From assembly GCF_950295315.1 (NCBI RefSeq), contig NC_080177.1:79417435-79481434 (forward strand): 64,000 nt of DNA, in the 5' to 3' direction. Below the pieces are notes generated by a model. The model was given only the letters and a program-made list of their open reading frames with translations. It was not told the DNA's origin and did not search any database. This document shows positions 1 through 9,934 of the stretch, piece after piece (the first letter of the stretch is position 1; each line of letters begins with the position of its first letter). The DNA is from Erinaceus europaeus (Eukaryota; Chordata; Mammalia; Eulipotyphla; Erinaceidae). Both the position numbers and the translations under genes were made by a program.

Positions 1-82
1 ACAATGACCACATCAATAACAACAATAATACTAACTACAGCAACAATTTTAAAAAAGGGCAACAAAAGGGGGGGAAAGCATC
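1..82 (+). mobile_element. SINE-A tail, cut by window start
   Basis: The CAA/AAT-rich stretch ending in AGGGCAACAAAAGGGG is the typical 3' tail of SINE-A. The tRNA-like head and body lie before base 1, so only the tail is visible. Confidence 0.8.
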
Positions 83-187
83 TATTCTTCCCACTGTCTG
101 ACTGCAAAGGCAGCAGCCAGCCAGCCACATGTGCTCGGGCACTGACACGCAGGGTGTGATCTACGGATCCCTTGCTTCATATTCTTT

Positions 188-468
188 TTTAAAAACATAT
201 TATTTATTTATGTATTCCATTTTGTTGCCCTTGTTGTTTTCTTGTTGTTGTTATTGATGTCATTGTTGTTGGATAGGACAGAAAGAAATGGAGAGAGGAG
301 GGGAAGGCAGAGAGGGGGAGAGAAAGACACCTGCAAACTTGCTTCACCACCTGTGAAGCAATTCTCCTGCAGGTGGGGTGCCTGGGGGCTCAAACTGGGA
401 TCCTTAGGCCAGTCTTTGTGCTTTGCGCCACGTGTGCTTAACCCGCTGCGCTACCGCCCGACTCCCCG
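188..468 (-). mobile_element. SINE-A, full length
   Basis: This is a complete reverse-strand tRNA-derived SINE. Reading leftwards from 466 it shows the head (GGGAGTCGGGCGGTAGCGC), an A box, a B box degraded to AGTTTGAGCCC, the CACCTGCAGGAG body, a pyrimidine tract and a CAA-rich tail. It is flanked by near-identical CATATT(T)CTTT copies at 178-187 and 469-479, the target-site duplication expected of L1-driven insertion. SINE-A has no protein; translations here are spurious. Confidence 0.93.
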
Positions 469-479
469 CATATTTCTTT

Positions 480-787
480 AGGTCAGTCTCTGAGTGAGCA
501 AAGGACTCGACTTGGGCCCTGACGTGGCTGGCTTTGACTCTCTGACCCACTTTCTGGGTCATCTCCCTAGTACAGAGAGGTCTACCCCATCCGAGCCTGG
601 CCCTGCCTTCCTGCAGGCTTGCAGCCAGCCATGTCCAGAGTAATATCTTTCAGGACAACTGGGCAGAGGCTACCAGGGACAGCACTCATGGCTGACTGGT
701 TCCCTCATGTACCCTGTCAAGGGAAACCGAGGCTAGGAGGCCCTGAATCCCAGTTAGCAGGGACTGTCTGAGAATTTTTTTTTTCTC
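480..787. other. Single-copy-looking spacer
   Basis: No SINE, L1, RNA gene or convincing coding frame is visible. It ends in a short T run just before element X. Confidence 0.5.
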
Positions 788-824
788 TTGCCACCTGCTT
801 TGTCTGTGAGGTGGGGGGAGAGTT

Positions 825-1130
825 ATAAGAGAGCACCAGGGGCCGACGACCTCACCATGTGTCCTGGAACCCCTCCTCCCCAGAGCCCTTCCCCACTAGA
901 GAAAGACAGAAACAGGCTGGGGGTGTGGATCCACCTGCCAAAACCCATGTCCAGTGGAGAAGCAATTACAGAAGCCAGGCCTCCCCACCTCTGCACCCCA
1001 AAAAGAACTTTGGCCCATATTCCCAGAGGGATAAAGAATGGGGAAGCTTCCAATGGAGGAGATGGGACATGGAACACTGGTGGTGGGAACTGTGTGAAAC
1101 TGTACCCCTGTTACATGCTTGTTAATCACC
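825..1130 (+). mobile_element. Element X, 5'-truncated
   Basis: About 300 bp shared with several other loci here (14.9, 25.1, 33.9 and 61.6 kb). Landmarks are GACGACCTCACCATGTGTCC, GAAAGACAGAAACAGGCTGG, GCAATTACAGAAGCCAG and the 3' block ACTGGTGGTGGGAACTGTG. Variable 5' ends with a fixed 3' end imply L1-style reverse transcription. It encodes no recognisable protein. Confidence 0.8.
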
Positions 1131-1454
1131 ATCCTCTGTGGTCGTCACAGCATGGCTGTACCATGCACACGGCACTGCCAGCCTTTCCACATGCAATTTA
1201 ATAGTCTCTTAAAGTATCCCATCTGGCTCAAGGCTGTGAACGAGCTACCAAAATCTACTTTTTTTTTTTCTGGGTTCTTCTGCAGTTAGAAGGGGCTATG
1301 TGACTTCTAGCCAAGGGGAGGGGGAGACACTTGCATTACTTCTGGACAAAATCTTGTCTTCTTTTGCTGTTTTCTTTTTTGCACCTATGCAATTCCACTG
1401 CACCTGGCAGGCTTTTTGCCCCTTTCAGTATCAAATAGAAGGAGAGCAGAAGGA
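1131..1454. other. Spacer
   Basis: Contains a T run at about 1259-1270. No gene or recognisable repeat is seen otherwise. Confidence 0.45.
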
Positions 1455-1735
1455 GGAGTCAGGCAGTAGTGCAGTGAATTAAGCAAACATGGCGCAAAGC
1501 ACAAGGACCAGAGTAAAGATCCCGGTTCGAGGCCCCAGCTCCCTACCTGCAGGGGAGTCGCTTCACAGGCGGTGAAGCAGGTCTGCAGGTGTCTGTCTTT
1601 CTCTCCCCCTGTCTTCCCCTCCTCTTTCCATTTCTCTCTGTCCTATCTAACAATGACAACAACAACAATAAAAACCAACAAGGGCAACAAAGGGAAAATA
1701 AATAAATAAATAAATATTTAAAAAATTTTAAAAAA
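1455..1735 (+). mobile_element. SINE-A, full length
   Basis: Forward copy starting GGAGTCAGGCAGTAGTGCAG, with B-box GGTTCGAGGCC, the GGTGAAGCAGGTCTGCAGG body and a long A-rich tail containing AAATAAATAAAT. The A box is mutated (TAGTGCAGTGA), so Pol III promoter strength is doubtful. Confidence 0.92.
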
Positions 1736-1922
1736 GAGCGGGAGAAAAGGAGAGAAAGAGGAGGATGGAAAAAGAGAGACAGACAGACAGACAGACATCA
1801 CAACACCCTCCAGTGCTGGTGAAACTTCCTCTGTGCAAGATGCTTCCTATGTGGTGCCAGGGGCTCAAACCTGGGTCCTTGAGTGAAGTGTGAGCTCCAC
1901 CAGGTGAACCAGCCTGGCCCCT
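1736..1922 (-). mobile_element. Diverged SINE-B, abutting a SINE-A tail
   Basis: The reverse complement starts GGGGCCAGGCTGGTTCACC and has AGGACCCAGGTTTGAGCCCC, so this is an older B-type SINE. A GACA tetranucleotide run lies at about 1777-1797 in its tail region. Confidence 0.7.
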
Positions 1923-2257
1923 GGGCTGAGGCCCTTAAGCAGCAGGGGTTCCCCTTTCTCCCTCTCTGCTGTCCCACCAGCATAATGAATGTGAAGACAG
2001 GGTCCCAGAGAACTGGGAAAGCAAAAGATGGAAGGAGTCTGGGTTCCTGAAAAACAATAGAACCATTAGAAGAGTGCCAGCTGCTGCCCAGAAATGTTTG
2101 CTCAAGGTTGTCATGTGAGTGAAATGTCCATTTCTCATTCCAGTAGCCTCATGTGTCCTAGCCAGGATATCACACTAGATGCAATGCAGCGGCCTAATAG
2201 TCTGTTAGACTGGATACGCTACATTTTGATAAGCATGTAACAGTTTGCTTTAGTTCA
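1923..2257. other. Spacer
   Basis: Single-copy-looking sequence. No supportable gene or repeat. Confidence 0.45.
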
Positions 2258-2272
2258 ACTGCCTAGTTTGTT

Positions 2273-2342
2273 TTCTTTCTTTCTTTCTTCCTTCCTTCCT
2301 TCCTTCCTTCCTTCCTTCCTTCCTTCCTTCCTTCCTTTCTTT
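2273..2342. repeat. (TTCC)n/(TTTC)n microsatellite in a SINE tail
   Basis: About 70 bp of pure pyrimidine tetranucleotides. It lies between the left TSD (2258-2272) and the SINE-B body, so the array grew from that SINE's own tail. Confidence 0.95.
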
Positions 2343-2501
2343 TAAACTTACTGGATAGAGACAGAGAGAAATTGAGAGGCAAGGGGGAAATAGAGGGAGA
2401 GACACTTGCAGCCATGCTTCAGCACTCAGGGGCTTGAACCCAGGTCCTTGCGCACGGCAACATGTGCACTTTACCAAGTGCGCCACTGCCTGGCCCTTTC
2501 G
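2343..2501 (-). mobile_element. SINE-B with 15-bp TSD
   Basis: Reverse-strand B-type SINE ending in GCCACTGCCTGGCCC. Perfect duplications ACTGCCTAGTTTGTT flank the whole unit (2258-2272 and 2502-2516), proving a single insertion that includes the microsatellite. Part of the body between the two boxes is deleted. Confidence 0.92.
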
Positions 2502-2516
2502 ACTGCCTAGTTTGTT

Positions 2517-3091
2517 GAGTGCATTATATAAAATACTTTTTTGGCTGCAAGTTATATCAAACCTAGTTGAAACTCATAAACAAGGATTTATGGGCTAAAT
2601 GGGATCCCAGAGGCACAGCGTTCTGTGTTGACTGCTGTAAGTTGAGATGACTCAATTTCTTTCCACTTTTCTTTTATGCTGAGTGGCTTATCCCCCAAAC
2701 CAAACCTTGTGTTCATGACAATTAGACTGCTCACCAGCAATAGACCAATGAGAGAAGTCCACAGAAGCTGAAGACAGACTTGATCCCACCCACACAAGAT
2801 GAATGCCCCCACGGATGCTTATTTCTATAGAAGGGCAGAGAGATTAGGTTGCCCAGATGCACAGAGAAGAAGTCACTTGATTCCAACTCTCTCTGACACC
2901 GACAAAGCTCTTTTGAAGATGCTACACAGAAGTGAATCAATCATTCCCTTTCACACATTAAAATACATCTCTGGAAAAATTACTTTCTGTAGCAAAGACA
3001 ACTGTCATTGTGGAAGAGAAACATGATTTCAAGACAAGGATATAGAATCAACAGCTGTGAGAAATTAAATGGAAACAGAGTCCAGCTATAA
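2517..3091. other. Spacer
   Basis: About 570 bp of mixed-composition sequence without a recognised repeat. Short open frames on both strands lack any family resemblance. Confidence 0.45.
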
Positions 3092-3104
3092 CAGAAGGAA
3101 TTTT

Positions 3105-3311
3105 TTAAAATTATATTTATTTACTGGGTAGAGACAGGCAGAAATTGAGAGGAGGGGGGAGATAGAGAAGGAGAGAGCCAGAGAGAGCCCTGCAGCCCTG
3201 CTTCACCACTCACGAAGCTTTCCCCTCTGCAGGTGGGAACTGGGGACTTGAACCTGGGTCCTTGTGCACTGTGACATGTGCGCTCAACCAGGTGCGCCAC
3301 CACCCGGACCG
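3105..3311 (-). mobile_element. SINE-B, full length
   Basis: Reverse copy with the GGTGGCGCACCTGG-type head at its right end and an A-rich tail on the left. CAGAAGGAATTTT is duplicated exactly at 3092-3104 and 3312-3324. Confidence 0.93.
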
Positions 3312-3324
3312 CAGAAGGAATTTT

Positions 3325-4019
3325 ATTTATTTATTTTTTTAATATGAGGTACTTCTATGGTGGGAAGGTACAAAGCAGCATAAAGGAGGAAGGTTGAACA
3401 TCCTGGTGACGTATGTAGTATATTTAAGTTCAAATGTGTTTCTCAGAATGAAACAAATGCTAATGAAATGCTCTGCTCACTTGTCATGCCTAGTAAGCAC
3501 GGCTGTCAAGAACACTGTCTCTATTCTGAGTCCAGGCTAGACATGCTGACCTCAGCTCTTCAAACACTACCAGGCCATTTAGCTGGGCTCCACACTGTGG
3601 ACCAGAAGCAAACTAGAAGTAGTCAGGTGAGTGCTTTCCTTCCTCTGCTGGATTATTCTGTCTCTGTGACAGAAAGGAGATAGAGTTAACTTGTTGGTGC
3701 AGAAAGAAAGTGGGCCAACTATTTTAATGCACGCAGAAATAATTCCTTTCAGCACAGATGCCCTTTGATTGACTTAAAACCTCTGCATGCACGAGCTGAA
3801 CAAAGAATTGTGATGAGAACTGCTGTAAGAAGATTATGTCCAGATGGCAAGGCAGGTGTTGAGGTGAAAGGTGCTCACTGCAAGATGGTCTCCTTCACCT
3901 TCTCCACCGCTCTACAAAGAGGTCAGGAGCAAGAGAGCTTCCTTCGTTGGTTCTATTGCCCATCCCTCCCCCAGGGGCTGTACAGTGCTCCTAATCTGCT
4001 CCATCCCCTGCTTGCGGAA
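3325..4019. other. Spacer
   Basis: About 700 bp with AT-rich ends. The frame opening at 3765 runs into a SINE and is not a gene. Confidence 0.45.
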
Positions 4020-4160
4020 AGAGGGGTTCAGGGGCTGGTGGCAGCACAGCTGGTGGAGCACAGATGTTACAATGCACAGGGACCCGGATTCAGTGCTCTG
4101 CTCCACCCCTGCAGGGGGGAAAACTGCCTCTATCCAGTAAATAATAATTCAAAAGAAGTC
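4020..4160 (+). mobile_element. SINE-B, internally deleted
   Basis: Reads GGGGCTGGTGGCAGCACAGC, then a GTTACAATGCACAGGGACC segment and CCCCTGCAGGGGGGAAA, then drops directly to TCTATCCAGTAAATAATAA. The pyrimidine tract is missing. Confidence 0.7.
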
Positions 4161-4204
4161 CACCGTTCAGACTGCGTGGTCCAACCTAACAGCTACACAT
4201 GTCC

Positions 4205-4262
4205 TCAGAATGAGAGCTGTGTGGCCTGGTATTTGTCCACTCTGAGCCTCTGTTTTCTTTAA
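4205..4262 (+). mobile_element. Possible MIR core fragment
   Basis: GTGTGGCCTGG...CTCTGAGCCTCTGTTTTC resembles the conserved centre of mammalian MIR. It is short, so tentative. It runs into an A16 tract (4261-4276). Confidence 0.45.
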
Positions 4263-4486
4263 AAAAAAAAAAAAAAGGGACCATGAGGGTGAGTGTGAGC
4301 ATGAATCAACAAAATAATGCAATGAAATACTGCCCTTCTAGAAGCCATGCATACACGCCAGCTATCATTGAGATTCTCTGTGTAGTTTCCCCTGCCCCAC
4401 ATACTTGGAGTGACAGGCCCAGCGGACAGGCTCTGTCTGATCCCCCTATAGCTTTGCACAGAGCTGAAGGGAATCAGACATGCTTT

Positions 4487-4620
4487 CCAGAGCCAGCAAG
4501 ATGGCTCACTGGGAAAGGATTTGCTTTGCCCTGTGCATCACCCAGGATGGAGTTTGGCCCTTACAAAACTAGGGGAAGTTTCTGTACTATGGTCTCTCCT
4601 CTCTCTCTCTCCTTGAAAAA
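4487..4620 (+). mobile_element. SINE-F-like element
   Basis: GAGCCAGCAAGATGGCTCAC at 4490 followed by a CACCCAGGATGGAGTT B-box-like block and a TCTC tract suggests a different tRNA-like SINE from A to E. Few copies are visible, so the family assignment is weak. Confidence 0.45.
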
Positions 4621-4625
4621 GTCAG

Positions 4626-4846
4626 CACTTGGGGCCGAATGGTGGTGCACCTGGTTGAGCACACATGCTACAGTGTGCAAGGACCCAGGTTTGAGCCCCT
4701 GGCCCCACCTGCAGGGGGAAAGCTTTGCAAGCGGCGAAGCAGGGCTGCAGGTGTCTCTCTGTCTCTCTGCTTTTCCCTCTTGATTTCTGGATGTCTCAAT
4801 CAAATAAAGATTTTAAAAAAGTTTAAAAAATAATAAAATAAAGAAT
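4626..4846 (+). mobile_element. SINE-B, full length
   Basis: Head GGGCCGAATGGTGGTGCACC, B box GGTTTGAGCCCC, body CAGGGGGAAAGCTTTGC and tail AATAAAGATTTTAAAAAAG. A short AAAGTCAG match on both sides may be the TSD. Confidence 0.9.
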
Positions 4847-4950
4847 AAAGTCAGAGCTCCTTTCTCAAAGTAGAATATGTTTATGGACTGTGTCGGGACA
4901 GTACAGCTCAGACTGAAGGACAGGGTCATGCTGACTTAATCTGAGCCTAC

Positions 4951-5161
4951 TAAGACTGGGCGGTGGGGCACTGGTTGAGTGCATGCATTACAGTGTGCAG
5001 GGACCCAGGTTCAAGCCCCCAGTCCCCACCTGCAGGGGGAAAGCTTCACAAGTGATGAAGTAGTGTTGCAGGTGTCTCTTTCTCTCCCTCCACTTCCCCT
5101 CCCAATTTTACTCTGTCTTGTCAAAAAAGTTCAATTAAAAAAGAAGGAAAATAAAATAAAA
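4951..5161 (+). mobile_element. SINE-B, full length
   Basis: ACTGGGCGGTGGGGCACTGG head, GGTTCAAGCCCCCAG B box and AAAGCTTCACAAGTGATG body. TGAGCCTAC (4942-4950) and TGAGGCTAC (5162-5170) are a TSD with one change. Confidence 0.9.
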
Positions 5162-5458
5162 TGAGGCTACAGTAAGTACCCCATAGTGTGAAATGGCCAC
5201 AACCCCCCCAAGTTATGCAAGTGACTGAATCTCCAGGCTCGACACAGCCAAAGGAATAACCTGCAGAGTAGTTGTGAACGCCAACACAGCCTTCAGAAGA
5301 ACACTGCTACTCAGAACTTTTTGTCTGCTGGCTGGTCAAACAAAAATCGGGGTCTTGCTAGAAATGAGAAATGGGCCCAACTCAGTAACAGAAATGTTAC
5401 TGGTTAAATTGTAAACAGGCTGGAAGGCTGAATGGCAGAGGTCACACTTGACATCTTA

Positions 5459-5759
5459 TTATTTTAAAATTGTATTTATTTATTTATTCCCTTTTGTTGC
5501 CCTTGCTGTTTTATTGTTGTAGTTATTATTGTTGTTGTTATTATTGATGTCATCGTTGTTGGATAGGACAGAGAGAAATGGAGACAGGAGGGGAAGACAG
5601 AGAGGGGGAGAAAAAGACAGACACCTGCAGACCTGCTTCACCGCCTGTGAAGCAACTCCCCTGAAGGTGGGGAGCCGGGGGCTCGAACTGGGATCCTTAT
5701 GTCGGTCCTTGTGCTTCGTGCCACGTGCGCTTAACCCGCTGCACTACTGTCCAACTCCC
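5459..5759 (-). mobile_element. SINE-A, full length
   Basis: Complete reverse copy. CACACTTGACATCTTA (5443-5458) and CACACTTAACATCTTA (5760-5775) form a 16-bp TSD with one change. A short single-copy stretch (5171-5442) precedes it. Confidence 0.95.
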
Positions 5760-5984
5760 CACACTTAACATCTTAAGGCAAGCAGCAGATTTTCCACCTC
5801 CTTAAAAAAAAAAAAATCACCAAATGGCTCACTTACAGAAGACCATTATGTATTTGCTAACTGGACACGAGAGAAGGTTCTTTTTCTTTCCCTAATAAAA
5901 ACATCCCCTGCTATTTTGCGGCCAGTGGAGAGAGAACCTGGGTTGCAGGATGGTGTGGCTCAGCTCCAGTCTCTGCCCCCACCC

Positions 5985-6140
5985 CACCCCCCCCGCCCGC
6001 CAGTGGGCACACGACCTTGGGGAAGTGTCTCTAAGTGTCAGTCTTCTCATCTTTGAAACGGGAATCATCATGCTCAGTCACTGTGAGGATTCAGGCAAAG
6101 AGCTCTGTACGTGACACATAGATGCTTGCTGAGAGCAATT
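5985..6140 (+). mobile_element. MIR, ancient mammalian SINE
   Basis: CACGACCTTGGGGAAGTGTC, TCTTCTCATCTTTGAAACGG, CTGTGAGGATTCAGG and GACACATAGATGCTTGCTGA follow the MIR consensus order (core to 3' end). The divergence fits an insertion that predates placental radiation. Confidence 0.85.
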
Positions 6141-6234
6141 ACACAATTTAATTTCCTTACCACTTTTCTTTGCCATGGTTCTCAAGTGCTGACCAGTTGC
6201 TTTAAACACATCCGTACATAAAATGTGAAGACAG

Positions 6235-6532
6235 GAGTCAGGCGGTAGCGCAGCGGGTTAAGCGCACGTGGTGCAAAAGCGCATGGACCAGCCTAAGGAT
6301 CCCGGTTCGAGCCCCCGGCTCCCCACCTGCAGGGGAGTCGCTTCACAGGCGGTGAAGCAGGTCTGCAGGTGTCTGTCTTTCTCTCCCCGTCTCTGTCCTC
6401 CCCTCCTCTCTCCATTTCTCTCTGTCCTATCCAACAACAACGATATCAATCATAACTACAACAATAAAACAACAAGGGCAACAAAAGGGAATAAATAATA
6501 ATAAATAAATATTTTTAAAAAACAGAAAGAAA
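6235..6532 (+). mobile_element. SINE-A, full length, intact Pol III boxes
   Basis: A box TAGCGCAGCGG and B box GGTTCGAGCCC are both intact. AAAATGTGAAGACAG is duplicated perfectly at 6220-6234 and 6533-6547, suggesting a fairly recent insertion. Confidence 0.96.
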
Positions 6533-6547
6533 AAAATGTGAAGACAG

Positions 6548-7148
6548 CACTTCTCTGTTTTAAGGAATTTGCATTTTTTAAGCTACTAAACCTTCTGACT
6601 AGTACTCTGTGGATATCAAGAATAAGGATAAGGGTTGTCACTGGGTGTCCGTGTGGGAAATGAGAAATCAGGCCCAGTGGTGAAAGAGGTTGACATCACT
6701 TGCAATTACTGACATGAGAATCAGCTTTTCTTCTGAACTGAGTTGTTTTTCTAGCCTCAGCAAAACTTGCTTCAGTGTTTCTTCTCTCTGACCTGAGGAA
6801 ACCTCTACAAATCAAATGCCTACCCAATCATCTCGGCCCTTGGGCTGACTGTGGAGGAAGATCTGACCTGTGCACCTGTTATACAGCCAGGTGAACTGGA
6901 GAGTTACCGTAGAGGGACTTAAAGAGGCATGGCCCTTGGTAAACAGGCTACATGTCGCTGTCTCGCTGCTCCTGGGCGGTGTCTGAGCTGTGACAGGGCC
7001 AGGCCCTGAGCCCTGGGAGGTCATACCTCTCACCTAGACCCTTTAGGAATAGGGTTCCCTGAGCAGGCCCTTCTGCTGTGAAGAAAAGCATAGAATTTGC
7101 CATGAAATGGAATTCCCATATCAACCTTATCATAAAAAGGTTCTCAGA
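6548..7148. other. Spacer
   Basis: 600 bp without recognised repeats or a supported gene. Confidence 0.45.
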
Positions 7149-7340
7149 GGCTGGGCAGTGGCACACCTGGTTGAGTGCACATGTTACCATGCACAAGGAC
7201 CTGGGTTCAAGCCCCCAGTACCCACCTGAAGGGGGAGAAGCTTCATGAGCTGGGAAGCAATGCCGCAGGTGTCTCTCTTTTTCTCCCCCTCTATCATCCC
7301 CTTGCCTCTCAATTTTCTCAATCTCTCTCTCTTAAAAAAA
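7149..7340 (+). mobile_element. SINE-B
   Basis: GGCTGGGCAGTGGCACACC head, GGTTCAAGCCCCCAG B box and a TCTCAATTTTCTC end. No clear TSD beyond GTTCT. Confidence 0.88.
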
Positions 7341-7611
7341 AGTTCTACCCACCAAGGCTGAAAGCCATAGCTAGAGACAGGCAGTAGAGGCAGTGAGAGT
7401 GCTGGGAGCCAGGCAGATGCGGCCAGGGGCTGGTGCTTCCAGCTCAGTGGGAAAGGCGGCAACGTCAGGGCAATCAGAGTTAGTTACAGCTGTGACCAGC
7501 GCAGTGAGGCGCAAGATGGGATTCTTGAGTCAGGAACAAAGTACATAAATAAATAAATAAATCATGGGCTTTTTTTTTATATTGAAGCAAGCATAGGTTG
7601 TTTCATTCTTT

Positions 7612-8141
7612 TTATTTAAATCTTTGTATTATCTTTCTTTATGTATTTATTTCTTGGATAGGGACAGTCAGAAATTGAGAGGGAGGGAGTTGGGTGGTAA
7701 CGCAGTGGGTTAAGCGCAGGTGGCACAAAGTGCAAGGACTGGCATAAGGCTCCTGGTTCGAGTCCTGGGCTCCCCACCTTCAGGGGAGTCGCTTCACAGG
7801 CGGTGAAGCAGGTCTGCAGGTGTCTGTCTTTCTCTCCCCCTCTCTGTCTTCTCCTCCTCTCTCCGTTTCTCTCTGTCCTATCCAACAACGACGACAACAA
7901 TAATAACTACAACAATAAAAAAACAACAAAGACAACAAAAGGGAATACATAAATACATTTTAAAAAAAAAGAAATTGAGAGGGGAGGGGGTGATAGAGAG
8001 GAAGAGAGACAGAGAGACATCTGCAGCCCTGCTTCACCACTTGTCAAATTTTCCCCCTGCCAGTGGGGACTAGGGGCTCGAACCCGGGTCCTTGTACACT
8101 ATAACATGTGTGCTCAACCAGGTGCGCCACCATGCAGCCCC
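7612..8141 (-). mobile_element. SINE-B interrupted by SINE-A
   Basis: The left piece (to 7683) is the tail and start of the pyrimidine tract; the right piece (7971-8141) carries the body and the head GGGGCTGCATGGTGGCGCACC. The gap is an opposite-strand SINE-A, so SINE-B is the older insertion. Confidence 0.9.
7684..7970 (+). mobile_element. SINE-A nested in SINE-B
   Basis: GAAATTGAGAGGG, itself SINE-B sequence, is duplicated at 7671-7683 and 7971-7983. The A box reads TAACGCAGTGG and the B box GGTTCGAGTCC. Confidence 0.95.
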
Positions 8142-8169
8142 TAAAGCCTGTTTCCATTTTTTTTTAATA

Positions 8170-8405
8170 TAGGATCTTACGCTGGGTCTGACGGCTGAGC
8201 CACCTCTCGGATCCATTTTACATGTAGAGGGAGCGGTGAAGAGTGAGAGCAGAGCGTGGCTTATCACGCGAGGAGTTCCACCCACCCCGCCCCTTTCTAA
8301 GGCCTCGGTGCTCTGCACAGTGCTCTCTTGTGGTGCCAGGAACACAGCCAGGATCTCACTCATGGAAGGTATGCACTCTACTTGCTGAGCCATGTCCCCA
8401 AGTCC
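8170..8405 (-). mobile_element. SINE-E-like element, diverged
   Basis: The reverse complement begins GGACTTGGGGACATGGCTCA and has GTTCCTGGCACCACAAGAGA, matching the SINE-E pattern of head plus a CCTGGCA.CACA block. It is old and its left edge is uncertain. Confidence 0.6.
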
Positions 8406-8435
8406 TAAAGACTTCTGTTTTAAAGACAAATGCGG

Positions 8436-8657
8436 TGGGGACTAGCGGTAGCATACCCGCCCAGAGCACATGCTACCGTGCCTGAGGATCCAAGTTCAAA
8501 TCCCTGGCCCCTACTTGCAAGGGTAGGGGTGGGGGTGGGGAAGTTTAGAGTGCCGGAGCAGACCTAGATGTCGGTGTCTTTCTCTCTCCTTCCCTCTCTC
8601 TTTCATTCCCTAGTGGCCTCTGCCTTTGTCAGTGAACACATGGGGAAAAAAAAAAAA
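8436..8657 (+). mobile_element. SINE-B, diverged
   Basis: ACTAGCGGTAGCATACCCGC head, AAGTTCAAATCCCTGGCCCC B box and a TCTCTC tract followed by a short A tail. Confidence 0.65.
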
Positions 8658-8847
8658 TGACCACCGTGACTGATGGAGTCATTACGCAGGAACCAAGCCT
8701 ACTGATAACCCCGGTAGCAAAAGTAAGTGAATAAATAAACAAACATAAACATGGAGACAGAGAAAAATATTACATTTTCCTAGCTTGGGAGAGCTTGACC
8801 TTGTCTTCTCCAGAGGTTAGTCCTGAGGCTTCCAACTGCAAGAGTGG

Positions 8848-9040
8848 CTGAGTAGAAAGGGTGTGAGAAGAGTGCAAAGCACTCATGTTACCTTGCCCGA
8901 GTACCCAGGTTCAAGTCCTGGGCCACCACATGAGAGGGCCTAAGGGGTGAAGATGGGTGAAGCTTCATGAATGGTGGACGGGTGCTACACTGCTTTTCCT
9001 CTCTCGCTTGCTCTTCCTCTTTCCCTGTATTTCACACTAG
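8848..9040 (+). mobile_element. Diverged SINE-B-like element
   Basis: GAGTGGCTGAGTAGAAAGGG head, CCAGGTTCAAGTCCTGGGCC B box, GAAGCTTCATGAATGGTG body, then a purine repeat tail. Confidence 0.65.
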
Positions 9041-9151
9041 AAAAGGAGGAGGAAGGAAGGAAAGGAAGGAGGAGAGAGGGAAGGGGGAATGAGGAAGGAA
9101 GGAAGGGGAAGAAAGAAAAAAAGAGAGAGAGAGAGGAAGGAAGGAAGGAAA
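9041..9151. repeat. Purine-rich (GGAA)/(GA) repeat
   Basis: About 110 bp of almost pure purine continuing the tail of the preceding SINE. Confidence 0.9.
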
Positions 9152-9337
9152 TGGCTGCCAGGAGTGAAGGAGTCAAACAAGGCCCAGGGTCAGAGAGAAC
9201 CCTGGTGGCAATAAAAGGAAAAGAGGAAGTGTGACAGTGGAGTCAGGTTCCCTCCGGGCCCGGCCCAGGTCAGTCCGCAGCCTTGACCTTGAGGGCCTTG
9301 ACCTCAGCACTGTCTCTTCAGACTCAGGATGCCCTCT

Positions 9338-9761
9338 CTTCTAACAGTCATTTTATCGTGCAGTCAATAGTTCATAGCACAGCTGTCGGCATGTGGGCAC
9401 AATCTCTCCTCTCCCCATGATGTCTTCAAAACGCTGACTCCCAACATGGGTCCTTTTCCATCATCATGAACCAGGATCCCACCCCGCCCCACCACAACCC
9501 CTCTCTTCCCCTCCTTCCCCAGAGTCCTTTGCTCTAGTACAATACACCACACCCAATCCCAGTGTCACTCTCCGTCTTGTTTCTTCAGTCTGCCTATGAG
9601 TGACATTCTTCTGGTGTATTCATTTTTTCTCTTTTTGGCTTATTTCATGTAACATGATTCCTTCAAGTTCCGCCCAAGATAATTCCATCATTTTAAATAA
9701 CTGAGTCTTATTCTGTTGTGAGTCTATATCATATTTTTTTTTAGCCATTCATTTGTAGTTG
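9338..9761 (-). mobile_element. L1 3' end, 5'-truncated
   Basis: The reverse complement follows the 3' part of L1: GGAACTTGAAGGAATCATG, GAAATAAGCCAAAAAGAG, then an AGAGCAAAGGACTCTGGGG block shared with the L1 3' UTRs at 43.9, 53.3 and 55.9 kb. No A tail remains. It shares a TSD pair with the adjacent SINE-D (9325-9337 and 9921-9933). Confidence 0.85.
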
Positions 9762-9920
9762 GCCTTCCTTTCCTCTCCCTCCTTCCCTTCCTTCCTTCCT
9801 GCCTTCCTTCCCAAAGCACTGCTCAGCTCTGGTTTATGGTGGTGTGGGAGATTGAACCTGGGGCTTTAGAGCCTCAGGCATGAGAGTCTCTTTGCATAAC
9901 CATTATGCTATACCCCCACC
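9762..9920 (-). mobile_element. SINE-D
   Basis: The reverse complement shows GGGGGTATAGCATAATGG, CATGCCTGAGGCTC, CACCATAAACCAGAGCTG and a (GGAA)-rich tail directly joined to the L1 fragment. No separate TSD of its own was seen on the left. Confidence 0.85.
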
Positions 9921-9934
9921 CAGGATGCCCTCTT

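Noticed and set aside
6240..6310. SINE heads as true tRNA genes
   Set aside because: A and B boxes are present but the sequence does not fold as a tRNA and is followed by the SINE body; same at all SINE copies.
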